DNA of 64,000 bases. Source: an uncultured Flavobacteriaceae bacterium (lineage in GTDB: Bacteria; Bacteroidota; Bacteroidia; Flavobacteriales; Flavobacteriaceae). The position numbers and the translations under genes were made by a program. Where the stretch lies: the NCBI GenBank assembly GCA_947503105.1, contig CANNCM010000001.1:540221-604220 (forward strand). The letters are read 5' to 3'. Numbering within the stretch: the first letter of the stretch is position 1; every line of letters begins with the position of its first letter. Shown in pieces: positions 55,999 to 64,000 of this stretch. Below the pieces are notes generated by a model. The model saw nothing but the letters and a program-made list of their open reading frames with translations, made no database searches and had not been told where the DNA came from.

Positions 55999-56823
55999 AT
56001 GTTAGATCAAATCATTCAATATTTTGAATCCATAGACCCAGTTTTGGCAGCATTTTATGCGTCTCTTTTTACGTGGATTTTAACAGCTCTTGGGGCATCA
56101 TTAGTCTTTTTCTTTAAAAAAATGAACAGAGGTTTACTCGACGGTATGTTGGGGTTTACAGGTGGTGTGATGGTTGCTGCAAGTTTTTGGAGTTTACTTG
56201 CTCCTGGGATAGAAATGAGTCCAGGGGAAGGGTTTGTAAAGGTCATTCCAGCCGCAGTTGGTTTTGGTCTAGGAGCCTTATTTTTGTTTGGTTTGGATAA
56301 AATTCTACCACATTTACACATCAATTTTAAAGAAAATGAAAAAGAGGGTGTCAAATCGCCATGGCACAGAACAACTCTTTTAGTTTTGGCCATTACCATG
56401 CACAATATTCCTGAGGGTTTGGCTGTTGGGGTTTTATTTGGGGGTGTAGCAGCAGGAATTCCAGAAGCGACTATTGGTGGCGCGGTGGCTTTAGCCCTTG
56501 GTATTGGGATTCAAAATTTTCCAGAGGGGATTGCTGTTTCCATGCCTCTTAGACGTCAAGGTGTTAGTCGTTTTAAAAGTTTTTGGTATGGTCAATTGTC
56601 GGCCATTGTAGAGCCCATTGCTGCAGTAATTGGCGCCTTGGCCGTAACATTTTTCACGCCTATTTTGCCTTATGCTTTAGCATTTGCAGCAGGGGCTATG
56701 ATTTTTGTTGTTGTTGAAGAGGTGATTCCAGAAACACAACGCGATAAGTACACCGATGTGGCTACACTTGGTTTTATTGGGGGTTTTATTGTGATGATGA
56801 CGCTTGATGTTGCTTTGGGTTAG
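55999..56823 (+). CDS. ZIP-family divalent metal transporter
   Basis: This 274-residue polytopic membrane protein has about eight helices and the ZIP binuclear-centre motifs 'HNIPEGLAVGVLF' and 'NFPEGIAVSMPL', plus a His-containing loop ('HLHINFKENEKEG'). It imports Zn2+, Fe2+ or Mn2+. It starts one base after the repressor gene, so it is likely to be regulated by it. Its stop overlaps that of the FeoB-associated protein on the other strand. Confidence 0.92.
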   Translation: MLDQIIQYFESIDPVLAAFYASLFTWILTALGASLVFFFKKMNRGLLDGMLGFTGGVMVAASFWSLLAPGIEMSPGEGFVKVIPAAVGFGLGALFLFGLDKILPHLHINFKENEKEGVKSPWHRTTLLVLAITMHNIPEGLAVGVLFGGVAAGIPEATIGGAVALALGIGIQNFPEGIAVSMPLRRQGVSRFKSFWYGQLSAIVEPIAAVIGALAVTFFTPILPYALAFAAGAMIFVVVEEVIPETQRDKYTDVATLGFIGGFIVMMTLDVALG

Positions 56824-56948
56824 CATTTACAGTTCCCGCCGCCACAATTTTTATCATGATTTTTTGAGCGTATTTTTTTTCTAAAAAGAAAAAGAATAGC
56901 TCCTAAAACTGATGCACCAATAATAATGGTTTCGAGAATTGTATTCAC
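56820..56948 (-). CDS. FeoB-associated Cys-rich membrane protein (short; absent from ORF track)
   Basis: A 42-codon frame from a GTG at 56948 reads 'MNTILETIIIGASVLGAIL' then 'FLFRKKIRSKNHDKNCGGGN' and ends 'CKC'. It has one transmembrane helix and a Cys/Gly-rich cytoplasmic-like tail. This is the FeoB-associated Cys-rich membrane protein family, usually found right after feoB, where it may assist Fe2+ transport as FeoC does elsewhere. It begins 4 bp after the feoB stop, and its own stop overlaps the ZIP gene. The GTG start is the only candidate. Confidence 0.75.
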   Translation of the reverse strand: MNTILETIIIGASVLGAILFLFRKKIRSKNHDKNCGGGNCKC

Positions 56949-56952
56949 AATA

Positions 56953-59055
56953 TTATTTTAAAATTTGAAATGCAATTAGTGCACAGAGATAAGCAATTAT
57001 ACTCATGCCAATAAGTTGTAAAATAGGCCATTTCCAACTTTTTGTTTCTCTTTTTACAATAGCTAATGTACTCATACATTGCATGGCAAAGGCATAAAAA
57101 AGAAGAAGAGAAATTCCAGAAGCAAAAGTAAATACTTTACTGCCGTCTGCGTAGGTTTCGTTCGACATTTTGGTTTTTATGGTGTCGATACTTTCATTTT
57201 CATTGGCACTACCCACACTGTAAATGGTAGCCAAAGTCCCCACAAAGACTTCTCTAGCAGCAAAAGAGGCAACAAGGCCAATTCCAATTTTCCAGTCGTA
57301 ACCCAATGGTTTAATGGCTGGTTCTATGGTTTTTCCAATTAGACCAATATAAGAATGTTCTAGTTTGTATGCAGCAACCCTATCATCAAGATCAGTTGCA
57401 GAACTATCACTAAATTCATTGGCTACAATGGTTTCGGCATTTTTAAATTTTTGCCCTGGTCCATAGGACGCTAAAACCCATAATATTATTGATATTGCAA
57501 GGATGATTTTTCCTGCTTCTAGCACAAATGTTTTGGTTTTTTCAAACACTGTAATACATACATTTTTTAGCAGCGGAAGTTTGTAGTTGGGCATTTCTAC
57601 AACAAAAAAGGTTTTCCGATTAGTTGTCATAACCCTATCCAGAACATAGGCAGAGAGTACTGCCATTGCAAAACCAATAAGATACAAGAGCATAAGGGTT
57701 AATGCTTGATAGCTAAGTCCAAAAATATAGCCTTCTGGGATGACCAATGCGATAATGATGAGGTACACAGGAAGTCGTGCGGAACAGGTTGTAAAAGGGG
57801 TCACTAGAATGGTAATCAAACGTTCTTTCCAGTTTTCAATATTTCGTGTTGCCATTACGGCAGGAATAGCACAAGCCGTTCCAGAAATTAGTGGTACCAA
57901 GCTTTTTCCGCTCAATCCAAATCGGCGCATTATACGATCCATCAAAAACACAACTCGACTCATATATCCGCTTTCTTCCAAGATGGAAATAAAAAGAAAT
58001 AAAAATGCAATTTGTGGAATAAAAATTACAATCCCACCAATTCCAGAGACAATGCCTTCTGCAACCAAATCGGTAACTTTTCCTCCATTTGGAAAAGCAG
58101 TTTTCACCCACTCTGCAAGCCCTGCAAAGGTGGTGTCAATCAAATCCATGGGAAATGTTGCCCAGTCATAAATAGCTTGAAAAATAGCAAGTAATATGAT
58201 GAAGAAAATAACGTAGCCCCAAACTTTATGGATCAGTATTTTGTCGAGTTTGCTTCTTAAATCACGGGCTTTTGAGCGATCAATATTTTGGCCTTCTTTA
58301 AGGACATTATTAATAAATTGATAGCGTTTTATGGCTTCTTTCTGTTGAAGTCTTTTGAGTTCAGAAGAAGATTTTGTTTTAAATTTTGAAACATCGAGTT
58401 CTTGTCGAGTAATTTTTCCAAAATTTACATCTTGAGTAATAACCAACCAAAGCTTATAGAGGTCCTGATTTGGAAATGCAATTTTTAAGCGATCAAAATA
58501 AGCAGGATCAATGGTTGAAGTGTCCAAACAGTTTTGAGTGGATAAGTTTTTATAGTTTTCAATAAGCGTTTTAAGCTCTTGAATTCCACTATTTTTTCGA
58601 GTACTAACCAAAGCAATTTTGGTGTGCAATTTTTGCTCTAGAATATCAATATCCAAAGAAATTCCTTTTCGTGTCATGACATCACTCATATTGATGACAA
58701 GTATGGTCGGAATTTTCAAATCTTTGACTTGTGTAAAAAGCAGTAGGTTTCGTTTTAAATTTTCAACGTCACTGACAATGACGGCCACATCGGGGTAGTC
58801 TTTATCTTTTTTGTTGAGCAACAATTCAATGACGACATTTTCATCTAAAGACGAGGCGTTGAGGCTGTAGGTTCCTGGCAGATCTAATACATGTGCTTTG
58901 ACACCTCGAGACAATTTACAAACACCTTGTTTTTTATCAACGGTAATTCCAGGGTAATTCCCAACTTTTTGATTGAGCCCAGTAAGGGCGTTGAATACAG
59001 AAGTTTTACCTGTATTTGGATTACCAATAAGCGCAACATTTAATTGTTTACTCAT
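56953..59055 (-). CDS. feoB: Ferrous iron transport protein B
   Basis: The 700-residue FeoB has an N-terminal G domain (G1 'GNPNTGKTS' at 11-19, G3 'DLPGTYSL', G4 'INMSD'), a helical spacer and a C-terminal membrane part with Gate motifs ('FISILEESGYMSRVVFLMDR', 'GTACAIPAVMATRNI'). It imports Fe2+ across the inner membrane. It overlaps feoA by 8 bp. The order feoA-feoB-Cys-rich tail forms a complete Feo operon. Confidence 0.97.
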   Translation of the reverse strand: MSKQLNVALIGNPNTGKTSVFNALTGLNQKVGNYPGITVDKKQGVCKLSRGVKAHVLDLPGTYSLNASSLDENVVIELLLNKKDKDYPDVAVIVSDVENLKRNLLLFTQVKDLKIPTILVINMSDVMTRKGISLDIDILEQKLHTKIALVSTRKNSGIQELKTLIENYKNLSTQNCLDTSTIDPAYFDRLKIAFPNQDLYKLWLVITQDVNFGKITRQELDVSKFKTKSSSELKRLQQKEAIKRYQFINNVLKEGQNIDRSKARDLRSKLDKILIHKVWGYVIFFIILLAIFQAIYDWATFPMDLIDTTFAGLAEWVKTAFPNGGKVTDLVAEGIVSGIGGIVIFIPQIAFLFLFISILEESGYMSRVVFLMDRIMRRFGLSGKSLVPLISGTACAIPAVMATRNIENWKERLITILVTPFTTCSARLPVYLIIIALVIPEGYIFGLSYQALTLMLLYLIGFAMAVLSAYVLDRVMTTNRKTFFVVEMPNYKLPLLKNVCITVFEKTKTFVLEAGKIILAISIILWVLASYGPGQKFKNAETIVANEFSDSSATDLDDRVAAYKLEHSYIGLIGKTIEPAIKPLGYDWKIGIGLVASFAAREVFVGTLATIYSVGSANENESIDTIKTKMSNETYADGSKVFTFASGISLLLFYAFAMQCMSTLAIVKRETKSWKWPILQLIGMSIIAYLCALIAFQILK

Positions 59056-59281
59056 TGGTTTTTTCTATAATTATTTGTGCTGCGGTTTCTTTGCGAATGG
59101 CCAAATAGCTGTCGTTTATATTGAGATACATTGGATCGGAAAAAGGGGCCAATTGAAGTAATTTCACTCTATTGCCTGGCAAGCATCCCATCTCCAAAAG
59201 TTTCAGAGGGATGTTTTTTGAAGAACTATCGGTGATGATACCCTGCTCTCCTTTTTTAAGATCTGCTATCGTTAGACCCAT
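59048..59281 (-). CDS. feoA: Ferrous iron transport protein A
   Basis: The 77-residue SH3-fold FeoA ('LLEMGCLPGNRVKLLQLAPF', 'DPMYLNINDSYLAIRKE') activates or gates FeoB on the cytoplasmic side. Its 3' end overlaps feoB by 8 bp. A TATTTTTG element (59308-59315) about 27 bp upstream of the ATG may be its -7 box. No Fur-type palindrome is evident in the short upstream gap. Confidence 0.93.
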   Translation of the reverse strand: MGLTIADLKKGEQGIITDSSSKNIPLKLLEMGCLPGNRVKLLQLAPFSDPMYLNINDSYLAIRKETAAQIIIEKTNE

Positions 59282-59324
59282 GCTTATTTAGATTCGTTTT
59301 AAAGAAGCAAAAATAATAAAAAGA

Positions 59325-59999
59325 TTAGTTATTGTAGCTTGCTTTTAACACTTTTATATCCTCCAAAAGTTTTTTGATGGCTTCGGGATCGGTTCCATCA
59401 TAATATCCTCGTATTTGTTTTTTCTTATCGATGAGCATAAAATTTTCGGTGTGGATCATATCATATGGACCACCGTCTCCATTTGTTTTTACAGCCAAAT
59501 AAGAGGTTCTTGCTAGATTGTAAATTTGTTTTTTGTCGCCCGTCACCAAGTTCCATTTACTAGCATTTACCAGCTTCCTTTTCGCATAGCGATTCAACTG
59601 TTCTACACTATCAATTTCTGGGGTTACTGTATGTGATAACAACAAAACTTCTGGATCAGAAATGGTTTGTTTTTGAATGTCATACATGTGATCTGTCATA
59701 ATTGGGCAGATGGTTTGACAGGTTGTAAAAAAGAAATCTGCAACATAAATTTTATCCTTGTAAAAGTCTTGAGTTATTGTATCTCCATTTTGATTAATCA
59801 AACTAAAATTGGCAATAGTATGGTATTTTTTTTTGTGCTGAATAGTACTGTCCACGAGTTCAACATTCACTTGAGCGGGTTGATATATAGGAAGTACCTT
59901 ATTGGGTTTTAAAATGTTATAAAAAGCAGTGATAATGATGATGGATAGCACTATCATTGTGGTTATAAAAAGCTTATATTTTTTTAGAAAGGCGCTCAT
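59325..59999 (-). CDS. SCO1/SenC-family protein
   Basis: The start is 'MSAFLKKYKLFITTMIV' (59999), trimming 51 residues of the track ORF, most of which fall in an intergenic A/T-rich stretch. It has 224 residues: a single N-terminal membrane helix (about 9-31), then a thioredoxin fold with Cu-binding 'FFTTCQTICPIMTDHM' (CxxxC) and the distal His in 'LLSHTVTPEIDS'. SCO proteins deliver copper to cytochrome oxidase CuA. TACCTTTG at 60017-60024 is probably its -7 element. No oxidase genes are adjacent. Confidence 0.92.
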   Translation of the reverse strand: MSAFLKKYKLFITTMIVLSIIIITAFYNILKPNKVLPIYQPAQVNVELVDSTIQHKKKYHTIANFSLINQNGDTITQDFYKDKIYVADFFFTTCQTICPIMTDHMYDIQKQTISDPEVLLLSHTVTPEIDSVEQLNRYAKRKLVNASKWNLVTGDKKQIYNLARTSYLAVKTNGDGGPYDMIHTENFMLIDKKKQIRGYYDGTDPEAIKKLLEDIKVLKASYNN

Positions 60000-60081
60000 A
60001 CTTTTCAAGTGAATGACAAAGGTACAACAGAATCTATAAAATGGAAATGCAACAGACGAAAAATATGAGGAGTTAAAGGTT

Positions 60082-60111
60082 TTGTTACTAATATGAAAAC
60101 TGCTACATTTG
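60082..60111 (+). promoter_or_regulatory. Promoter of rseP
   Basis: TTG (60082-60084), 19-nt spacer and TACATTTG (60104-60111), a perfect Bacteroidota promoter. The start site is predicted about 21 nt before the rseP ATG (60136). Confidence 0.75.
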
Positions 60112-60135
60112 TTACCCAAAATAGATCTTATACCC

Positions 60136-61479
60136 ATGGAATTTGTAATCAAAATATCTCAGTTTTTATTAAGCTTATCTCTTCTCATTGTTTTGCACGA
60201 ACTGGGGCATTTTATTCCTGCAAAATTATTTAAAACCCGCGTTGAAAAATTTTACTTATTTTTTGATATCAAGTATTCTTTATTTAAAAAGAAAATAGGC
60301 GAAACGGTATATGGCATTGGATGGCTTCCTTTGGGAGGATATGTCAAAATTTCTGGGATGATTGACGAAAGTATGGACACTGAACAGATGCAACAAGAGC
60401 CTCAGCCTTGGGAGTTTCGTTCTAAACCGTCTTGGCAGCGCTTGATTATTATGTTGGGTGGTGTTACGGTTAATTTTATTTTGGCGGCTATCATTTATAT
60501 ATTGATGGCTTTTGCTTATGGTTCTGTAGATGTTGACGCTAGTAGCGTTCGTGGAGGTTATGATATTTCCAATGATGTTCTTCAAGAGATTGGACTTAAA
60601 AATGGCGATAAAATTTTGGCCATCAACGATCATCAAATCGAGTATTTTTCTGACATACGAAAGTATATTCTTGAGGCAAAAACCATGCGTATTGAGCGCG
60701 AAGGAGTACAAAAAACTATCGATTTTCCAGTAGATTTTCTAGGGCAATTAAGCACCAGTAAAATAAAGGGACGGCCTATAGATTTGAGAGAACCTTTTAT
60801 TTTCAAAGCGTTTCAAGACAGTTCAATAAATGGAAGTGTTGATCTTCAAAAGGGTGACATCCTCAAAACAATTAATGGGCAATCTGCTGAATTTTTTAAG
60901 GCAACAACATCATTGCTACAAACACTTAATAATCAGTTAATTACAGTTGAATTTGAGCGTAATGGAGCACTAATATCTCGTGAGCTTCGTGTTACAGAAG
61001 AAGGAACACTTGGGGTTATTATTTCTAAGTCTATGAAAGAATTTGAAGCTGCGGGGTATTTTGATATTATACGAAAGGAATATGGTTTTGGAGAAAGTGT
61101 AGGCGTAGGTTTGGATCGCTTTGTGAGTCAAGTTTCTAGCTACTGGGTGCAATTGAAATTAATTTTCTCGCCAAGTACTGGCGCATACAAAGGAGTGGGT
61201 GGTTTTAAAGCCATTTTTGATATTTTTCCAGACACATGGAGCTGGGAATCATTTTGGAACATTACAGCTTTTTTATCTATTATGTTGGGGGTTTTAAACC
61301 TGTTGCCGATTCCTGCATTGGACGGAGGTCACGTCATGTTTTTAATTTATGAAATGATTTCTGGGCGTAAGCCAGGAGACAAGTTTATGGAGTATGCACA
61401 AACCGCTGGATTTTTCATCTTAATAGCTTTGGTATTGTTTGCTAATGGGAATGATATATTTAAGGCAATATTTGGATAA
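60136..61479 (+). CDS. rseP: Site-2 metalloprotease RseP
   Basis: The start is 'MEFVIKISQFLLSLSL' (60136), giving 447 residues. The zinc site 'LHELGHF' (His21, Glu22, His25) is in the first transmembrane helix and the third ligand region 'LLPIPALDGGHV' near the C-terminus. Two PDZ domains lie between (about 115-200 and 205-285). It cleaves membrane-spanning segments, such as anti-sigma factors or signal peptides. It is complete and ends 70 bp before tRNA-Asn. Confidence 0.95.
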   Translation: MEFVIKISQFLLSLSLLIVLHELGHFIPAKLFKTRVEKFYLFFDIKYSLFKKKIGETVYGIGWLPLGGYVKISGMIDESMDTEQMQQEPQPWEFRSKPSWQRLIIMLGGVTVNFILAAIIYILMAFAYGSVDVDASSVRGGYDISNDVLQEIGLKNGDKILAINDHQIEYFSDIRKYILEAKTMRIEREGVQKTIDFPVDFLGQLSTSKIKGRPIDLREPFIFKAFQDSSINGSVDLQKGDILKTINGQSAEFFKATTSLLQTLNNQLITVEFERNGALISRELRVTEEGTLGVIISKSMKEFEAAGYFDIIRKEYGFGESVGVGLDRFVSQVSSYWVQLKLIFSPSTGAYKGVGGFKAIFDIFPDTWSWESFWNITAFLSIMLGVLNLLPIPALDGGHVMFLIYEMISGRKPGDKFMEYAQTAGFFILIALVLFANGNDIFKAIFG

Positions 61480-61497
61480 TTATTTTTAGTTTTCTAT

Positions 61498-61527
61498 TTG
61501 TGTAAACTAAAAAATGCTATATATTTG
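61498..61527 (+). promoter_or_regulatory. Promoter of tRNA-Asn
   Basis: TTG (61498-61500), 19-nt spacer and TATATTTG (61520-61527), an exact match to the Bacteroidota consensus. The predicted start site is about 19 nt before the mature tRNA. Confidence 0.75.
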
Positions 61528-61549
61528 CGCTCGCATAAGCGAAAAACAG

Positions 61550-61623
61550 TCCTCCTTAGCTCAGTTGGTTAGAGCATCTGACTGTTAATCAGAGGGTCCT
61601 TGGTTCGAGCCCAAGAGGAGGAG
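61550..61623 (+). tRNA. tRNA-Asn (anticodon GTT)
   Basis: A 74-nt cloverleaf: acceptor 'TCCTCCT'/'AGGAGGA', D arm 'AGCTCAGTTGGTTAGAGC', anticodon loop 'CTGTTAA' (GTT at 61584-61586), T arm 'CTTGGTTCGAGCCCAAG'. The discriminator base is G and the CCA tail is not encoded. The last 11 nt belong to a 37-bp direct repeat that recurs at 63264. Confidence 0.97.
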
Positions 61624-61649
61624 CAACACAACCCACTAAGTACTTGGTA
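61613..61649. repeat. 37-bp direct repeat, tRNA-side copy (att-like)
   Basis: The last 11 nt of tRNA-Asn plus 26 nt of flank are repeated perfectly at 63264-63300. This is the geometry left by a tyrosine-recombinase integration into a tRNA gene, in which the element supplies a replacement 3' end. Confidence 0.85.
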
Positions 61650-61660
61650 TTCAGTGGGTT
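61630..61660 (+). terminator. Terminator after tRNA-Asn
   Basis: The stem 'AACCCACT' / 'AGTGGGTT' around a 15-nt loop that itself contains 'AAGTACTT' is followed by 'ACTTATTTTT'. The left arm and most of the loop are inside the 37-bp repeat; the downstream repeat copy lacks the right arm. Confidence 0.65.
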
Positions 61661-61929
61661 ACTTATTTTTAGGGCATTTCTTATCCCATATTTTATCCCA
61701 AAAATTTCAAGAAAAGTATAAAAAGAATTGAAGACATTTAAAGTTTATATATTGTCAGGTTCATTTTTTTATTAAACGACAGACTAGAACATAAGTTCTA
61801 ATTGTCTGGAACAGGAGTATACAAACAAGGAATTTATTCTTAAAAGAACTAGAAACCTTCAATTTAAATAACTCATTAGCTAATTTAAATTTTCAATGTA
61901 TATTGATAACATAATTTAAATTAAAAAAA
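61661..61929. other. Intergenic, no gene; one inverted repeat
   Basis: No coding frame with protein-like features is visible. The only structure is an inverted repeat at 61780-61808, inner arms 'TAGAAC'/'GTTCTA' with a 4-nt loop and outer 'CAGAC'/'GTCTG'. The stretch 'TTATCCCATATTTTATCCCA' just after the tRNA terminator is a common neighbour of tRNA-borne integration sites. Its purpose here is not known. Confidence 0.5.
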
Positions 61930-63186
61930 ATGAAATATCGAATCGTATCTCTACTACTTTTTGTAACGCCTTTAATGATAAATCAACATGCAATAGCACA
62001 AACAACTGTGTCCCAAACAGAGCATTTTCAAAATCGAATAGTGGATTCCATCTTTTCTAAAACTTTAAATGAAAATCGTGATTTTTGGATAAGATTACCA
62101 GAAGATTTCAATCCAGCTAATGAAAAAAAATATGCAGTGATTTATCTCATGGATGGATTTTCACTTGAAAACACATTGAAAGCTGTTTATGATAATTATT
62201 GGGGGCATTACCTCCCACATATGATACTCGTTGGAGTTTCTAATCGCAGCAACCGTACAAGAGATTTAACAACTTCAAAGGTGAAAATGAGACGCGGCAG
62301 CGCAATGAACCTTGAAACAGGAGGCGCAGAGACCTTTACTAGATTTATGGAGAATGAACTAATCCCATATATTGACAGCAAGTATCCAACCATCGCCTAT
62401 CGTACCTTAATTGGTCATTCTTATGCCGGTTTATTTACTATAAACATGTTGTTTAATCATAAACACTTATTTCAAAACTATATAGCTATAGATCCTAGTT
62501 TGGATTGGGACGACCAAAAATTATTGAAGCAGGTAAAAGAAAAGTTGATTACAGAAAGTTATGAAGGCAAATCCCTTTATGTATCTTTAGCAGCAGAACA
62601 GCTACATATGTGGAATGAAAATATAACCATAGATAATATTATGGACGACTCTTCAGAATTCACTTTGTTTGCACGTTCAATCATTGACTTTTCAACTTTT
62701 GCTAAATCTCAAAAACAGAGTGGATTAAATTTTTCGTGGAAGGTTTACAATGAAGATTTACATGGTACAGTTCCGTTACCATCAATAAGAGATGGGCTGA
62801 TATTTCTTTTTGAATGGTACCAGTTTAAATCTCCTCAAAAATATAATAATCCAGAAACATCTATAGAAGAATTGGTTACACTATTAATGGAGCAGGAACA
62901 AATCTATACTGCACATTTTGGTGTCCCCACTGCACCAATGATAGACGAAATGCTAAATGGCTATGGCTACATGAATATGCAAATGGGACAACCTGAAAAG
63001 GCACTCTTGTTTTTTGAAATGAATATTAAGTATAATCCAAAAAGTGCAAATGCTTATGATTCAATGGCTGAGTATTATGAATCTCAAAACGACAAAGAGA
63101 ATGCCTTAAAATACTTGAGAAAGGCCTATGAATTAAGCGGTGATAATTTGTATAATAAAAGAATTGAAGCATTACATAAAATGTAA
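61930..63186 (+). CDS. Exported esterase-like alpha/beta hydrolase with TPR tail
   Basis: The 418-residue protein has a signal peptide ('LFVTPLMINQHAIAQTTV'), a putative-esterase domain (about 30-290) with an intact nucleophile elbow 'LIGHSYAGLF', an acidic and a His candidate ('NEDLHGTVPLPS'), and C-terminal TPRs ('DSMAEYYESQNDKENALKYL'). It is a paralogue of the protein at 49666, which has lost the serine. It is the only gene between the two 37-bp repeats beside tRNA-Asn, so it may be carried by a mobile segment. Substrate is unknown. Confidence 0.85.
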   Translation: MKYRIVSLLLFVTPLMINQHAIAQTTVSQTEHFQNRIVDSIFSKTLNENRDFWIRLPEDFNPANEKKYAVIYLMDGFSLENTLKAVYDNYWGHYLPHMILVGVSNRSNRTRDLTTSKVKMRRGSAMNLETGGAETFTRFMENELIPYIDSKYPTIAYRTLIGHSYAGLFTINMLFNHKHLFQNYIAIDPSLDWDDQKLLKQVKEKLITESYEGKSLYVSLAAEQLHMWNENITIDNIMDDSSEFTLFARSIIDFSTFAKSQKQSGLNFSWKVYNEDLHGTVPLPSIRDGLIFLFEWYQFKSPQKYNNPETSIEELVTLLMEQEQIYTAHFGVPTAPMIDEMLNGYGYMNMQMGQPEKALLFFEMNIKYNPKSANAYDSMAEYYESQNDKENALKYLRKAYELSGDNLYNKRIEALHKM

Positions 63187-63263
63187 GATAGGTAAAAAAA
63201 AATATTTGATAGTTAACTTTACTTTCGATTTTTTTATCAGCCTAAAGTGTTTTGATCTCTCCT

Positions 63264-63300
63264 AAGAGGAGGAGCAACACAACCCACTAAGTACTTGGTA
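63264..63300. repeat. 37-bp direct repeat, distal copy (att-like)
   Basis: This is a perfect copy of 61613-61649. Only the tRNA's final 11 nt are present, so it is not a second tRNA gene. It marks the far end of a 1,651-bp segment containing the esterase-TPR gene. Confidence 0.85.
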
Positions 63301-63442
63301 CTGACCATGGACCTTGCTCATCTGCTCTTTCTACAGTATCTTCTAGAATAGTAATAGTTGTTTAATGTTTTCTATTTGCTTCTGCTAATTCTATAATAGT
63401 TACGTTATAATAATAGAACGTTAATCTAACATACTATATCAT

Positions 63443-63724
63443 ATGCCATTTAATAGCGATACTGCAAGAGAGGCTGGTAAGAAGTCTAAGCGAGGAAAAG
63501 CCAGATTAGGACAAGAGTTAAAGGAAAGATTAGAACAGCTCTCTAACGAGCTAATAGAGTCTATAAAAATAGAGGAATTAAGCAGTAGTGATAGAGTTAG
63601 ACTACTTGGAATAGTCTGCTCTTATATTCTACCAAAATACAAGGCTACTACAGCGCCTATCAAAGACGAGCCTCAAGAGTTTGTTATTCAGATTATTGAT
63701 AGCAACGGAAAAGAAAGAAGCTAA
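63443..63724 (+). CDS. Small phage/mobile-element-type protein
   Basis: The 93-residue basic protein begins 'MPFNSDTAREAGKKSKRGKA', followed by a charged helical stretch ('LGQELKERLEQLSNELIESI') and a short C-terminal segment. The N-terminal 'TAREAGKKSKRGKA' pattern is typical of small proteins next to phage terminase and integrated elements in Flavobacteriaceae. I assign no function. It lies 142 bp beyond the distal repeat, consistent with a prophage-like or integrative remnant. Confidence 0.55.
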   Translation: MPFNSDTAREAGKKSKRGKARLGQELKERLEQLSNELIESIKIEELSSSDRVRLLGIVCSYILPKYKATTAPIKDEPQEFVIQIIDSNGKERS

Positions 63725-63789
63725 TAAGTACTAAACTTGGACTAATACTTTGAAATATTTTTTTTAGTTTTAAAGAAAATTAAAATACT

Positions 63790-64000
63790 TTGAAAAAACT
63801 ACTCTTAATCTCTGCCTTAATTATTTTTAGTTTTGGGTTTTCCCAGACCCTTACCGTTGTTGATGGCAGCAGTATCAGCGTGACAGAAAGTAGTTCCATT
63901 TTCATTGACGGTCTTGAGTTAGCACCAAGTTCTACTTACACTATTGCCGGTCCAAATGCATTTGATCGTACATCAACGCCTATTGTCGTAGGGGGTAATA
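63790..64000 (+). CDS. Exported protein, 3' end outside window
   Basis: The frame opens at TTG (63790) with 'MKKLLLISALIIFSFGFSQ', a clear signal peptide, then 'LTVVDGSSISVTESSSIFI' and 'GLELAPSSTYTIAGPNAFDR'. The Ser/Thr-rich beta sequence is typical of flavobacterial surface or T9SS-secreted proteins. It runs off the end of the window, so length and C-terminal sorting signal are unknown. The TTG start is inferred from the signal peptide. Confidence 0.6.
   Translation, partial: MKKLLLISALIIFSFGFSQTLTVVDGSSISVTESSSIFIDGLELAPSSTYTIAGPNAFDRTSTPIVVGGN

Noticed and set aside
57740-58171. 143-codon ORF opposite feoB
   Set aside because: Antisense shadow of the membrane-domain coding region; composition follows feoB codons.
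60280-60711. 143-codon ORF opposite rseP
   Set aside because: Antisense shadow; rseP is complete and conserved.
63264-63300. Second tRNA gene
   Set aside because: Only the last 11 nt of tRNA-Asn are present; no D, anticodon or complete T arm.

Overview
This is an AT-rich chromosomal segment of a Gram-negative Bacteroidota, almost certainly a member of the Flavobacteriaceae. The evidence is the gliding-motility lipoprotein GldH, a TonB-dependent receptor with a carboxypeptidase-like N-terminal domain, DUF4292 and DUF4270 lipoproteins, atpDC split from the rest of the atp operon, a HemC-HemD fusion, and promoters of the Bacteroidota type (TTG, 19-21 nt, TAnnTTTG). About 90 % of the window is ordinary core genome.

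Layout. 0-3.3 kb: envelope genes (TPR protein cut by the window edge, DUF4292 lipoprotein, EnvC-like murein hydrolase activator) facing a hot-dog thioesterase. 3.4-15.5 kb: HU/SPOR membrane protein, dprA, trpS, an acyltransferase, recA, trhO, ricT-gldH-PBP1A, and the two subunits of a 3-oxoacid CoA-transferase. 15.5-19 kb: a double-ATPase peptide ABC protein, a 3'-5' exonuclease and a beta-lactamase-fold hydrolase. 19.2-22.1 kb: a decayed accessory pocket. Here I could reconstruct a wrecked type III restriction-modification operon, mod(remnant)-rhuM(intact)-res(37-codon stub), next to a membrane-protein pseudogene and a possible transposase scrap.

22.1-34.7 kb: haem biosynthesis. hemA-hemCD-hemE-hemF-(4HB x3)-hemB are read on the minus strand; an AraC regulator, hemH, a MATE pump and a hemJ-like gene are read divergently. 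Together they cover glutamyl-tRNA to haem except hemL. Between hemF and hemB lie three back-to-back copies, period 398 bp, of a gene for the same 119-residue four-helix-bundle (S23/IVP) protein. The three encoded proteins are identical. A sensor kinase and an enoyl-CoA hydratase follow.

35.5-54 kb: atpDC, an SGNH lipoprotein with a TonB-dependent receptor, glmS (with a small frameshifted recombinase-like relic behind it), DUF4270-glycogen synthase-panC-panD, a YbhN-type membrane protein, an esterase-fold/TPR protein that has lost its nucleophile serine, radA, and a pair of exported proteins that share a tail-fibre-like C-terminal module. 54-61.5 kb: bacilliredoxin, a TerB-DnaJ protein and a metal-homeostasis block (mntR-type repressor with a clear palindromic operator, ZIP transporter, feoA-feoB and a 42-residue FeoB-associated Cys-rich protein absent from the ORF track), then SCO and rseP.

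61.5-64 kb: tRNA-Asn(GTT). Its last 11 nt plus flank form a 37-bp perfect direct repeat that recurs 1.65 kb downstream and brackets an intact esterase-TPR gene. A phage-type small protein and an exported protein cut by the window edge follow. This looks like an integration hotspot. I found no CRISPR array, rRNA or complete insertion sequence.
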